Source: an uncultured Eubacteriales bacterium (GTDB lineage: Bacteria > Bacillota > Clostridia > Oscillospirales > CAG-272). From it: a DNA stretch of 64,000 bases. The notes beneath the pieces were generated by a model, which saw nothing but the letters and a program-made list of their open reading frames with translations, made no database searches and was not told where the DNA came from. Location: positions 1 through 64,000 of the forward strand of contig CAKSPO010000005.1 of the NCBI GenBank assembly GCA_934481515.1, read 5' to 3'. Within the stretch, counting starts at the first letter, position 1; each line of letters opens with the position of its first letter. Positions 22,020-29,288 of this stretch are shown piece by piece. The position numbers were made by a program, and so were the translations under genes.

Positions 22020-22345
22020 AAAGAACCGGCGGGCTGTGCCCGCTTCCAAAAGTCGATGGGGGCAGCGGACATTGAAGCCGTGTCTCCCGGTGGGAATGTC
22101 AGCACAGTTTGCATATTAAGAGCAGGGCGGGCTGTGCCCGCTTCCAAAAGTCGATGGGGGACAGCGGACATTGAAGCCGTGTCTCCCGGTGGGAATGTCA
22201 GCACAGTTTGCATATTAAGAGCAGGGCGGGCTGTGCCCGCTTCCAAAAGTCGATGGGGACAGCGGACATTGGAGCCGTGTCTCCCGGTGGGAATGTCAGC
22301 ACAGTTTGCATATTAAGAGCAGGGCGGGCTGTGCCCGCGTTCGGA
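22020..22345. repeat. 98-99 bp tandem direct repeat
   Basis: Three head-to-tail copies plus a partial fourth start from GGGCTGTGCCCGC, at about 22031, 22129, 22228 and 22326 (period 98, 99, 98). Each includes CTTCCAAAAGTCGATGGGG, GTGTCTCCCGGTGGGAATG and TTTGCATATTAAGAGCAGGG. Copies are almost identical and contiguous, with no unique spacers, so this is not a CRISPR array. The array lies between the substrate-binding lipoprotein gene and the ATPase gene of the same transporter. Confidence 0.9.
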
Positions 22346-22362
22346 CAGTAAAAGCAAGATAA

Positions 22363-22382
22363 GGCGGAGCAATTGCTCCGCC
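22363..22382 (-). terminator. Perfect-stem hairpin after the BMP lipoprotein gene
   Basis: GGCGGAGCAATTGCTCCGCC is a perfect 20-base palindrome. On the minus strand it is followed by TTATCTT; on the plus strand by TTTTTAC. It lies about 18 bases past the lipoprotein stop and could end or attenuate transcription before the ATPase gene, so the binding protein can be made in excess of the membrane parts. Confidence 0.7.
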
Positions 22383-22399
22383 TTTTTACAAATGCGGGA

Positions 22400-23659
22400 T
22401 TATTTAATGGTGATGCCGTCGATGTCAATGTCGAAGTACGGAGCGGAACGGAAGTCCTTGCCGGACTCATCGAAATAACCGTCGTGAATGACATTGTGGT
22501 CGGGCGTGAAAGCGGCATCGGTGTCAACGTCAGCCATGTACTCGGTCAGGGTCTTGCCTTTCACGGTGAACTTGGAGGTGTCGAATACCTTGAGAGAACC
22601 GTCCTTCAGCTTTGCGGCAACTTCCTTCAGCTTGTCCAGAGTTCCCTTTGCGGCAACGCTCTCGTTGATGCCGGTCAGAACCACGGAACCTTCTGCAATA
22701 CCGCCGCACCAGTCGGTGTCGATCTCAGTATTGGTGGAAACGCACTTGATGATATAGAGGAAGTAAGGAGCCCAGTCGATTCTGGAAGAAAGGATGAAAG
22801 AGTTGGGGCACTCTTCAAAGGTGCTGCCGTTGTAGGAGATGTTGGGAACATTCTTGCTCTCGCAGGCAGAAGGAGCACCCATGGAGTCTGCGTGCTGGCT
22901 GATCAGAACGCAACCGTCGTTGATGAGAGCCAAAGCATTCTGACGCTCATCGTCCACGCTGAACCAGGAGTTGGTGAAGTTGACCTTCATGGTAACGCTC
23001 TCGCAGACGGACTTTGCGCCAAGATAGAAAGCGGTGTAGCCGGACTTCACTTCCGCGTACGGGAACGCGCCGACATAACCCATGACAGCCTGCTCCTTGG
23101 TGATCTTGCCGCTCTCGATCATCTCATTGAGCTTCAGACCTGCGGCAACGCCGGCAAGGTATCTGCCCTGGTAGATGGAAGCAAATGCATTATGGAAGTT
23201 CTTAAGACCCGCAGTGTGTGCCTGCGTTCCGGTTGCATGGCAGAACTGAACGTTGGGGTTCTCCTTTGCAACCTCCAGCATGCCGGACTCATGACCGAAG
23301 GAGTCCGCAAAAATCAGATCACATCCGGCCTCAACAAGCTCCTTTGCTGCCTTGGGGCACTCCTCTTCCTCGTTGACGGGATACTTGAAGAGAACCTGCT
23401 CGTTGGAAAGGCCAAGAAGAGTCTGAACCTTCTTTGCCGCATCCATGAAGTTCTTGTCGTAGGTGGAGTTTTCGTCGTGCAGGAAGATGAAACCGATCTT
23501 CAGATCCTTCTTGACCGTAAAGTCAACCTTCAGATCCTTTTCGGGAAGGGGGGACTCGCTCAGCTTGTCACCGTCGTCGTTGCCGCAGGAAGCAAAGCCT
23601 GCGCACAGACCCGCCAGCATAAAGCAAACGAGACACAGAGAAAGGATTTTCTTGAACAT
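22400..23659 (-). CDS. BMP family ABC transporter substrate-binding lipoprotein
   Basis: This 419-residue protein has a lipoprotein signal (basic MFKK, hydrophobic core, FASC with the cysteine at residue 26) and the Med/BMP/PnrA periplasmic-binding fold: KIGFIFLHDENSTYDKNFMDA, GCDLIFADSFGHESGM, VQFCHATGTQ and the YQGRYLAGVAAGLKLNEM segment. Family members such as PnrA and BmpA bind purine nucleosides. It captures the substrate outside the membrane and delivers it to the permeases. AGGAGG precedes the ATG. Neighbouring xpt upstream and the ATPase/permease genes downstream fit a purine nucleoside role; substrate is inferred. Confidence 0.92.
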   Translation of the reverse strand: MFKKILSLCLVCFMLAGLCAGFASCGNDDGDKLSESPLPEKDLKVDFTVKKDLKIGFIFLHDENSTYDKNFMDAAKKVQTLLGLSNEQVLFKYPVNEEEECPKAAKELVEAGCDLIFADSFGHESGMLEVAKENPNVQFCHATGTQAHTAGLKNFHNAFASIYQGRYLAGVAAGLKLNEMIESGKITKEQAVMGYVGAFPYAEVKSGYTAFYLGAKSVCESVTMKVNFTNSWFSVDDERQNALALINDGCVLISQHADSMGAPSACESKNVPNISYNGSTFEECPNSFILSSRIDWAPYFLYIIKCVSTNTEIDTDWCGGIAEGSVVLTGINESVAAKGTLDKLKEVAAKLKDGSLKVFDTSKFTVKGKTLTEYMADVDTDAAFTPDHNVIHDGYFDESGKDFRSAPYFDIDIDGITIK

Positions 23660-23757
23660 GGATATGTTCCTCCTAAAATAGTGTTATTTATTTATGGGGC
23701 TTGCACCCCCATAAACCGATGGAAAAAACAGAAGGGCGTAACCCTGATGCTCTGCTT

Positions 23758-24330
23758 TCAGCAGAACCTGATTCCGTCCTCTGTGCTCATGGAAGCGATC
23801 CGCGCCAGAGATTCCACACGGACTCCCTGCTCCCGGATCATGGCGCCTCCGCCCTGATAGGCTTTTTCAATTACAATTCCGGCACCGACCACTACAGCCC
23901 CCGCCTGCCGGCAGAGGTCGATCAGCGCATTCAGCGCACTTCCGTTGGCGAGAAAGTCGTCAATAATGAGAACCTTATCCGCTGCGGACAGATAGCTTTT
24001 TGATACAAATATGTTATGGTCGGTGTTGTGCGTATAGGAGTGTGCCTTCGATACCCACAGCTTGTCCGAGAGATTGGAGGTTTTTGCTTTTTTCGCAAAC
24101 AGCACCGGACAATGAAAAAATTGCGCTGTAATACATGCGATCCCGATTCCACTGGCTTCAATGGTCAGAATTTTGTTTACACCGCAATCCGCAAATCTGT
24201 TCCGGAACTCTTCGCCCAGAAGATACAGAAAGTCCACGTCAATCTGATGGTTCAGAAAACTATCCACCTTCAGGACATCTCCGGCATACACTTTCCCGTC
24301 TGTCCGGATTCTCTGCTCCAAAAGCTGCAT
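23758..24330 (-). CDS. xpt: Xanthine phosphoribosyltransferase
   Basis: Xpt converts xanthine and PRPP to XMP in purine salvage. The 190 residues match Bacillus Xpt along their length: MQLLEQRIRTDGKVYAGDVL, LTIEASGIGIA, and the PRPP-binding loop VLIIDDFLANGSAL, then GAGIVIEKAYQGG. Its own promoter lies at 24381-24409 and AGGAGG precedes the ATG. It is followed at about 100 bases by the nucleoside-binding lipoprotein gene, so import and salvage are probably expressed together. The leader is only about 45 bases and shows no purine riboswitch, unlike Bacillus xpt. Confidence 0.95.
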   Translation of the reverse strand: MQLLEQRIRTDGKVYAGDVLKVDSFLNHQIDVDFLYLLGEEFRNRFADCGVNKILTIEASGIGIACITAQFFHCPVLFAKKAKTSNLSDKLWVSKAHSYTHNTDHNIFVSKSYLSAADKVLIIDDFLANGSALNALIDLCRQAGAVVVGAGIVIEKAYQGGGAMIREQGVRVESLARIASMSTEDGIRFC

Positions 24331-24380
24331 GTGAACTCCTCCTTTTCCACAAAAATGAAAAAAGCAACGATCATACCAAT

Positions 24381-24409
24381 ATTATAACGGATTCTTCCTG
24401 AATAATCAA
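24381..24409 (-). promoter_or_regulatory. Promoter of xpt
   Basis: On the minus strand TTGATT and TATAAT are spaced by 17 bases, about 50 bases before the xpt start codon. The resulting leader is too short for a purine aptamer. Confidence 0.75.
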
Positions 24410-24529
24410 TAGACAAACATTCAAAAATCCGTCAGCTTTTCATCACATTTTTTGGCATTATGCCGAAAGTGCGCGAAACGGATTTGATTTGGTCTTATGA
24501 AACAAAAAACGATCGATCCCGCAAGTGTC

Positions 24530-24765
24530 TTGTCTGTTTGGGAAAATGCGTACAAGCATTCCGGTTCCCTATCGGTTGGCATTGGCGGTCGGGATAGAAG
24601 AATTTTTTCGTCCGGCGGAAAGCGGAAACAAAAATGAAAAACGACCGGGAGGAAAAACAGTTTTTCGGCGTTGTGCAAGTGTTCCGGCTCTATCTAACTT
24701 GGTGGGGGCGGGGTCGACCCGCCCGTTCGCGCGGATTTCGCGGTATATCAGATAGGGATATCAAC
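24530..24765. repeat. Truncated composite repeat at the island border
   Basis: Copies of module T (TTTTTTCGTCCGGCGG at about 24604) and an A module (about 24702-24760, variant GTGGGGGCGGGG) end just inside the 3' end of a short AT-rich open frame. This is the left edge of the AT-rich island. Nothing else is evident between 24410 and 24530. Confidence 0.65.
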
Positions 24766-25041
24766 AACCACGGTTCCGGTTCCCTTCAAGTCCGGCAGGG
24801 AGCGGGCATTTATTTCTGGCAAAGCAACCGAGCTTTCCATCTGTTCACACATTTTTTCTGCCGAGTACGGATCAATCGCATATTTCGAAGTTTTCGGAAC
24901 GCCGTAATTTTTTTGTAAAAACTCATCGTATTTTTTTAGAAAAGAAAGCCGCTCACTTACCGTAAAATCCTCATTATCCGTAAAATCACTGTAAGCTTTT
25001 TTATGTTTTTGATCGACTTGTATAAATTCATAATACGGCAT
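24748..25041 (-). pseudogene. Gene fragment ending in repeat sequence
   Basis: A 97-codon frame starts MPYYEFIQVDQKHKKAYSDF and contains VSERLSFLKKYDEFLQKNYG and AIDPYSAEKMCEQME. I do not recognise a family. The last 20 or so codons read through sequence that resembles the T/A repeat modules, so the C-terminus looks chimeric: a truncated gene joined to a repeat. No ribosome binding site stands out. Its AT-rich codons match the island genes upstream. Most likely a remnant; a small real gene is possible. Confidence 0.5.
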
Positions 25042-25096
25042 TTTTGGATATGAATGTTCTTCTAATTTTCAAAATCCGCAATATCATTCTGATTTT

Positions 25097-25360
25097 TTAG
25101 AAGATATTAACGCCTTTTTCAAGTGCTTTTATTGAATACTCAACATGCAAAAATGTCGGTAAACAAATATCAAAAATATCCAATTTCTCTTTTTCAAGCA
25201 TTTCTTCAAGTGCAGAATAATGGCGTTTATCCGGATATTTTTCCATCTGCTCTGGTCTTATGTCACAAAGTGCCACAAGCTCTGCATCTTTCATTGCGTC
25301 TCATGCAGGAATATGCGCGCCGCTTATTCCGCCGACACCTATCAAACCAACCTTCAACAT
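25097..25360 (-). pseudogene. Decayed Gfo/Idh/MocA family oxidoreductase, N-terminal part only
   Basis: From an ATG at 25360 with GGAGG upstream, the frame reads MLKVGLIGVGGISGAHIPA, the NAD(P)-binding start of a Gfo/Idh/MocA dehydrogenase. A TGA follows at 25301-25303, where family members usually have tryptophan. The frame then continues with ELVALCDIRPEQMEKYPD, LDIFDICLPTFLHVEYS and ALEKGVNIF, then stops exactly where the conserved EKP motif should come. About two thirds of the protein is missing. The gene follows the TIM-barrel gene by four bases, so it belonged to the same operon before decay. Confidence 0.85.
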
Positions 25361-25364
25361 AGCT

Positions 25365-26201
25365 TTAACCTCCGTATACCTGTGATATTATATTTTCTAA
25401 ATAAATTTTTGCGTCTGTAATATCCTTTGTTTGCTGTTCGCCACTTATTTCGCGCTCTATAGTAATATAGGAATCATAGTTCAGTTCATGTAGTTTTTTG
25501 ATAAGGGCTGTAAAATCAACCTTACCCTCACCGATTTTTGCTTCTTTACCGAGCTCGCTGCCGTTTGTCGGGTAAAACCCGTCTTTCGCGTGCAGATTTC
25601 TTACATATTTTCCGAAAACATCCAACGCGTCCACAGGATTGGCCTTGCCGTACAAAATTACATTCGCCGTATCCAAATTAACACCCAAATTATCGGTACC
25701 GATTTTTTCAAAACACCTGAGCATTGTAACAGGAGTTTCCTGACCCGCCTCAAACAACAAATACTGACCGTTCTTTTTCAAATACCTTGCTACCGTTCTT
25801 ACAGCAACGCAAAATGTATTAAAGTTTGGATCGTTTGGATTTTCTGGAATAAATCCCATATGAGTCACAACATCGGTAACTCCGAGTAGCTTTGCAAAAT
25901 CCGCTCCCTTACACAGATTCTGAATTCGCATAACGCGGTAGTCAGGTGGCACAAGTCCAAGTGTTATCTGACCGTCATAAAAATCCCAAATGCAAGGGCC
26001 TTGCCAGCCGCACCAGAATGCTGAAATCGTAATACCCAACTCTTTGGTGCAGTTATTGATTATTTCTGCATTTTCCTTTGTCCATATATCCGGATTCCAA
26101 GAGCAAAGCTGGCAATTATCAAACCCATATTCTCCGAGTTTTTCAAACCGCTCTCTTATTCCGTCAACCGTATCAAAGCTTACCATAGTTCCTATTTTCA
26201 T
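25365..26201 (-). CDS. Sugar phosphate isomerase/epimerase family TIM-barrel protein
   Basis: This 278-residue protein belongs to the AP-endonuclease 2/xylose isomerase-like TIM-barrel family. Likely metal and catalytic residues are visible: His114 (VVTHMGF), Glu151 (LLFEAGQE), Asp177 (GVNLDTAN), His204 (RNLHAKDG) and Glu249 (ITIEREI). Such enzymes act on sugars, inositols or keto-glycosides, often with a Gfo/Idh/MocA dehydrogenase; the substrate here is unknown. Its ATG overlaps the previous gene's stop by four bases (ATGA), and the remnant dehydrogenase follows. Codon use is more AT-rich than the surrounding core genes, suggesting transfer. Confidence 0.85.
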   Translation of the reverse strand: MKIGTMVSFDTVDGIRERFEKLGEYGFDNCQLCSWNPDIWTKENAEIINNCTKELGITISAFWCGWQGPCIWDFYDGQITLGLVPPDYRVMRIQNLCKGADFAKLLGVTDVVTHMGFIPENPNDPNFNTFCVAVRTVARYLKKNGQYLLFEAGQETPVTMLRCFEKIGTDNLGVNLDTANVILYGKANPVDALDVFGKYVRNLHAKDGFYPTNGSELGKEAKIGEGKVDFTALIKKLHELNYDSYITIEREISGEQQTKDITDAKIYLENIISQVYGG

Positions 26202-27022
26202 ATTGTTTTCTCCTTATCATTCAAATAATTGCATATATCTTTGATATCCTGTTCATTCACCTTGGAATGTGCCTCGATTATATAAGGTATGTCCGGATGT
26301 TCCGCAAAAATCATCGGCATTACTTCATTCAGCTTAGCCAATCCAGTTCCGTAAGGAACACCGTAAAGGCGTTTTCCGTTATCACATAAAAATCCGCCTT
26401 TTTCAACATAACCGAAATCCTTAACATGCACCATCTCAGTAAAATTTCTCAGCCTGTTATAGGCCTCTTTCGTATCACATTCCACGCACACAAAATTAGC
26501 CGTATCAAAGTTAAAGTGGACTCCGTGCGCCTCGTTTAGCAACCTTAAAATTTCTTCCGGCGTTGAAAACGGCAGAAGTGTTGATGAAATATTTTCAATA
26601 AATATTTCAATTCCGCTTTGCTCTGCCCTGCGAGCAAGATATCGCAGTCCCTCTGCCATACGGACAGCCGCGCGTTCTTTATCGTCGGGTCCGTTCACAT
26701 CATCTGTGTATGCCGGAACAATCATTACTCTTTTGCAGTGAAGCTGTTCGGCTCTCTCAATAGCTTTACCACACAATTCCAGCGCAGCGGAAAACACCGC
26801 GTCGGCTTTAGCCATAAGATGACATACAATATGAATACAAAGCGTGCTTATACCGTATTCATCAAGGGCGGCAGACAACCCATTAGGTAAGTTTTCAATA
26901 TCCGAGTAATCAAATTGTATGCCGCTTATTCCGTTTTCTTTAAGAAAACTCATCATTGCCGAATAATCGTCGGCCAATCCATCGCATCGGTTTATGTTGT
27001 TGTAAAAAATGCCTTTAATCAT
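26198..27022 (-). CDS. Sugar phosphate isomerase/epimerase family TIM-barrel protein
   Basis: This second TIM-barrel protein, 274 residues from the ATG at 27022 (AGGAAAGG upstream), shares the family layout with its neighbour but only low similarity. Candidate active residues are Glu143 (IFIENIS), Asp173 (NFDTANF), His199 (VHVKDFG) and Glu250 (IIEAHSK). Two such genes in series with a Gfo/Idh gene resemble cassettes for inositol or unusual glycoside breakdown; the substrate cannot be named. The start overlaps the stop of the short frame upstream (ATGA), and its own stop overlaps the next start, so the operon was tightly coupled. Confidence 0.85.
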   Translation of the reverse strand: MIKGIFYNNINRCDGLADDYSAMMSFLKENGISGIQFDYSDIENLPNGLSAALDEYGISTLCIHIVCHLMAKADAVFSAALELCGKAIERAEQLHCKRVMIVPAYTDDVNGPDDKERAAVRMAEGLRYLARRAEQSGIEIFIENISSTLLPFSTPEEILRLLNEAHGVHFNFDTANFVCVECDTKEAYNRLRNFTEMVHVKDFGYVEKGGFLCDNGKRLYGVPYGTGLAKLNEVMPMIFAEHPDIPYIIEAHSKVNEQDIKDICNYLNDKEKTI

Positions 27023-27206
27023 TGCCTTTCCTTTCAAGTTTAATTTCCTGCAAACGTTCGGAATTATCGAAAACATACTCGGCTGCCGGTGACGGCTGAA
27101 TAGGATTGTTTAAGAAACGAATATTGCCGTCAGCAATCTTTGCCTTATCGGTATATAAATACCACCCTGCAAATTCACTTGTACGCGGAGAAAGCTTTGC
27201 CAGCAT
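27015..27206 (-). pseudogene. C-terminal gene fragment at the island edge
   Basis: A 63-codon frame starts MLAKLSPRTSEFAGWYLYTD and ends ERLQEIKLERKGND, with its stop overlapping the start of the next TIM-barrel gene. The tight coupling and lack of a ribosome binding site suggest this is the 3' end of a larger gene whose 5' part is gone. The frame is open upstream into the end of the AraC gene, which is where the junction seems to lie. Family not recognised. Confidence 0.5.
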
Positions 27207-27211
27207 CGTCT

Positions 27212-28135
27212 TTAACTCGACACGGGTACCACCTGCGTAGGCTTTGGCTGCTTCCCTGCGCGCAGCCTGGATGGGGCACAGCCGACGATTTCAAGAAAAA
27301 TCCGGTTGAATGAACGGACACTTTGAAATCCGCATTTTTCGAGGATTACGGAGAGCGGCTCGTCTGTGGAGAGAATCAGCTCCTTTGCGTGCTCGCAACG
27401 GTATTGGTTTACCAGCGTCCGGAAGTGAATCTGCAGTGTTTCATGGAACATCCGGGACAGATAGTGATACTCATAACACAACGCCGTTGCCGCGGAGGAA
27501 AGCGTAATGTCCTCCGCGTAATGCGTTTCGATGTAGTTCAGAATCTGAAAAATCAGCGCGTCATTCTGCGTCTTTTTCTGCCAGGTCTGCAAAGGGTACG
27601 CTTCCTCAAATTCCGCCGCAACCGCGTAGAGACAGGATTTCAGCCGGTTTCGTTCCGGTCGTGCTGCGGTAACACTGCACTCCTCTTCCGACTCCTCTCC
27701 TGCTACGCGTTTTTTTTCGCCGCATGCGGGCATCGCATACGATCCGGGTTCGTCCGGTGTAAGACCGGTTCCCACGGAGAGATAGCGCAAAAGATACAGC
27801 CGGCTTTCCTCGGACATCGTAAACCGGTTTTCCGGCGGAAGCAGTCCGGAGATGGCAGAGGAAAAGGAGGAGATCATCGCCCCCGAAAAAACGGCAATAA
27901 AGAAGTGCGCGTCCGGGTGGGAACGGATTTCGTGGAGCTGGTACGGCAGAATCAGAACCGCCTCTCCGGCACGCAGACAATAGGAGGTGCGATCTACCGT
28001 GGCCTGCAGCTCTCCCGACAGAACGAGAATCAGCTCAAATCCCCGGTGAAGATGCAACCCCCAGGAAGCATTCCGGTAAAAGATCCCGTTGTAAATATCA
28101 TCTCCGATGGAGTTGTCTGTCTGATGAAAAAACAT
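27212..28135 (-). CDS. AraC family transcriptional regulator
   Basis: This 307-residue protein has an N-terminal cupin-like sensor (GLHLHRGFELILVLSGE, with AGEAVLILPYQLHEI) and a C-terminal double helix-turn-helix of the AraC type (LSSAATALCYEYHYLSRMF, then LSVILEKCGFQSVRSFNRIF). A charged Ser/Glu/Arg linker lies between, around residues 133-160. Such proteins usually control neighbouring sugar-use genes, and it lies just upstream of the TIM-barrel cassette on the same strand, but its base composition is like the host, not the island. GGAGG precedes the ATG. Inducer unknown. Confidence 0.88.
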   Translation of the reverse strand: MFFHQTDNSIGDDIYNGIFYRNASWGLHLHRGFELILVLSGELQATVDRTSYCLRAGEAVLILPYQLHEIRSHPDAHFFIAVFSGAMISSFSSAISGLLPPENRFTMSEESRLYLLRYLSVGTGLTPDEPGSYAMPACGEKKRVAGEESEEECSVTAARPERNRLKSCLYAVAAEFEEAYPLQTWQKKTQNDALIFQILNYIETHYAEDITLSSAATALCYEYHYLSRMFHETLQIHFRTLVNQYRCEHAKELILSTDEPLSVILEKCGFQSVRSFNRIFLEIVGCAPSRLRAGKQPKPTQVVPVSS

Positions 28136-28531
28136 AATTCCTCCGGATTGTTCGCGCTGCGCGCTTTTTTACCTGCCGGTTCCGGCTTCGAAGCCGAAGG
28201 GAAACAGGAACAAACGGGCGGGACGCGGATTCAAAAAAGGTTGTTTTGCTCCCTGTCCGCTCTGTCCCGAATGGGCGCGATTCCCTTTTATGGTGCATCA
28301 GAATCATGTTCAGGCATGCGCGGCTCGGCGCGCTTTTCCGCTCATATGCCTGCAAAATGATCCGCATAAAACAGTTGCAACGGCGAGGGAATCGCCGCCC
28401 GGTCGTTGCAATACTTCCCGGCATATCGCCGGAACGGGAAAAGATAAGATCCGGGATAAGGTATGGTCGGAAACAGTCTCTTCCGGAACCGCTCCGCTTC
28501 GGAAACTTTCCGGCCGTACCCCGTTGAAGAT
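28136..28531. other. Intergenic stretch without a supported gene
   Basis: I see no gene here. It has a short palindrome (CGGCTTCGAAGCCG, 28183-28196) and a plus-strand hairpin-like GCGCTGCGCGC followed by six T near 28155-28170. The overlapping short frames have no ribosome binding sites. Confidence 0.6.
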
Positions 28532-29257
28532 TCACGCTTTCGGCGATGCCCATGAAATGAGGTTGTCTGCAAACCGGAAGAGATCCGGCAGAAACCGATA
28601 AAACAGAAGCATGACCGCAACGGCAAGAACAACCGCGCCCAGGAAGAACAGCCAGGTGTTCCCCCGTATTTCGTACCGCACCTCTGCGCGATGCTTCAGC
28701 TCTTCCGGAATATAAAAACGGTCTTTGGTGAAATCCATCGGGTAGCGAGGCGGCTCTTTTGGCTTCCGCCTGCGATTTTCGGAGGAATTTTGTTCCGGTA
28801 AATTATCAGGTACCTGATTATTTGATTCGTTTTGTGACGAAACATATGCTTCTTCCTCCGGACAGCGAACCAGCTTGCGCAGATTCACGCCGCGGGACAG
28901 CTCCCGGCGCACCTGTGTGTTCCGGAATTCTCCGAGTTCGGAGAGCGTCATTGCTTTTTCCGGGGAAAGACAACCGTTTCGGATCAGTTTGCTGATAAAC
29001 CTTCCCTGCTTTGTCCGGGAGTGTGCCACCGCCCCGCAGGCGATGACAAACCCGAGGAAAAAGGCGAAAATCGTGGTTTGCAGTGTGGAAGCCGCGTGAT
29101 CGGATACGGTAAAATTGTCGTAATGATCAAAAGACAACGTAAAATAGTGTTCCGAAAAATAGGACAGCAGATCATGAATCAGAGAGTCCCGGTACCAGTC
29201 CGAGATGGAATCCCAAACCGACAAAAATGCGGGTCGGGAGAAGAAAAAACGCAGCAT
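28532..29257 (-). CDS. Membrane protein of unknown function
   Basis: This 241-residue protein has a membrane segment near residues 60-78 (TTIFAFFLGFVIACGAVAHS), a hydrophilic middle with clusters of Arg, Lys, Glu and Pro, and a second membrane segment near 203-225 (NTWLFFLGAVVLAVAVMLLF). The middle therefore lies on one side, probably in the cytoplasm. I do not recognise a family. AAAGGAGG before the ATG is an excellent site. It follows serS by about 30 bases and is probably on the parA-parB-serS transcript. Confidence 0.75.
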   Translation of the reverse strand: MLRFFFSRPAFLSVWDSISDWYRDSLIHDLLSYFSEHYFTLSFDHYDNFTVSDHAASTLQTTIFAFFLGFVIACGAVAHSRTKQGRFISKLIRNGCLSPEKAMTLSELGEFRNTQVRRELSRGVNLRKLVRCPEEEAYVSSQNESNNQVPDNLPEQNSSENRRRKPKEPPRYPMDFTKDRFYIPEELKHRAEVRYEIRGNTWLFFLGAVVLAVAVMLLFYRFLPDLFRFADNLISWASPKA

Positions 29258-29288
29258 GGTTTCCTCCTTTCGGATTTTCCGGAGGAGC

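Noticed and set aside
22020..22345. Possible CRISPR array
   Set aside because: Repeats are contiguous copies of 98-99 bases with no unique spacers and no cas genes nearby, so this is a plain tandem repeat.
24331..24409. Purine riboswitch before xpt
   Set aside because: The promoter sits about 50 bases from the start codon, leaving no room for the aptamer, and none of its conserved motifs is visible.
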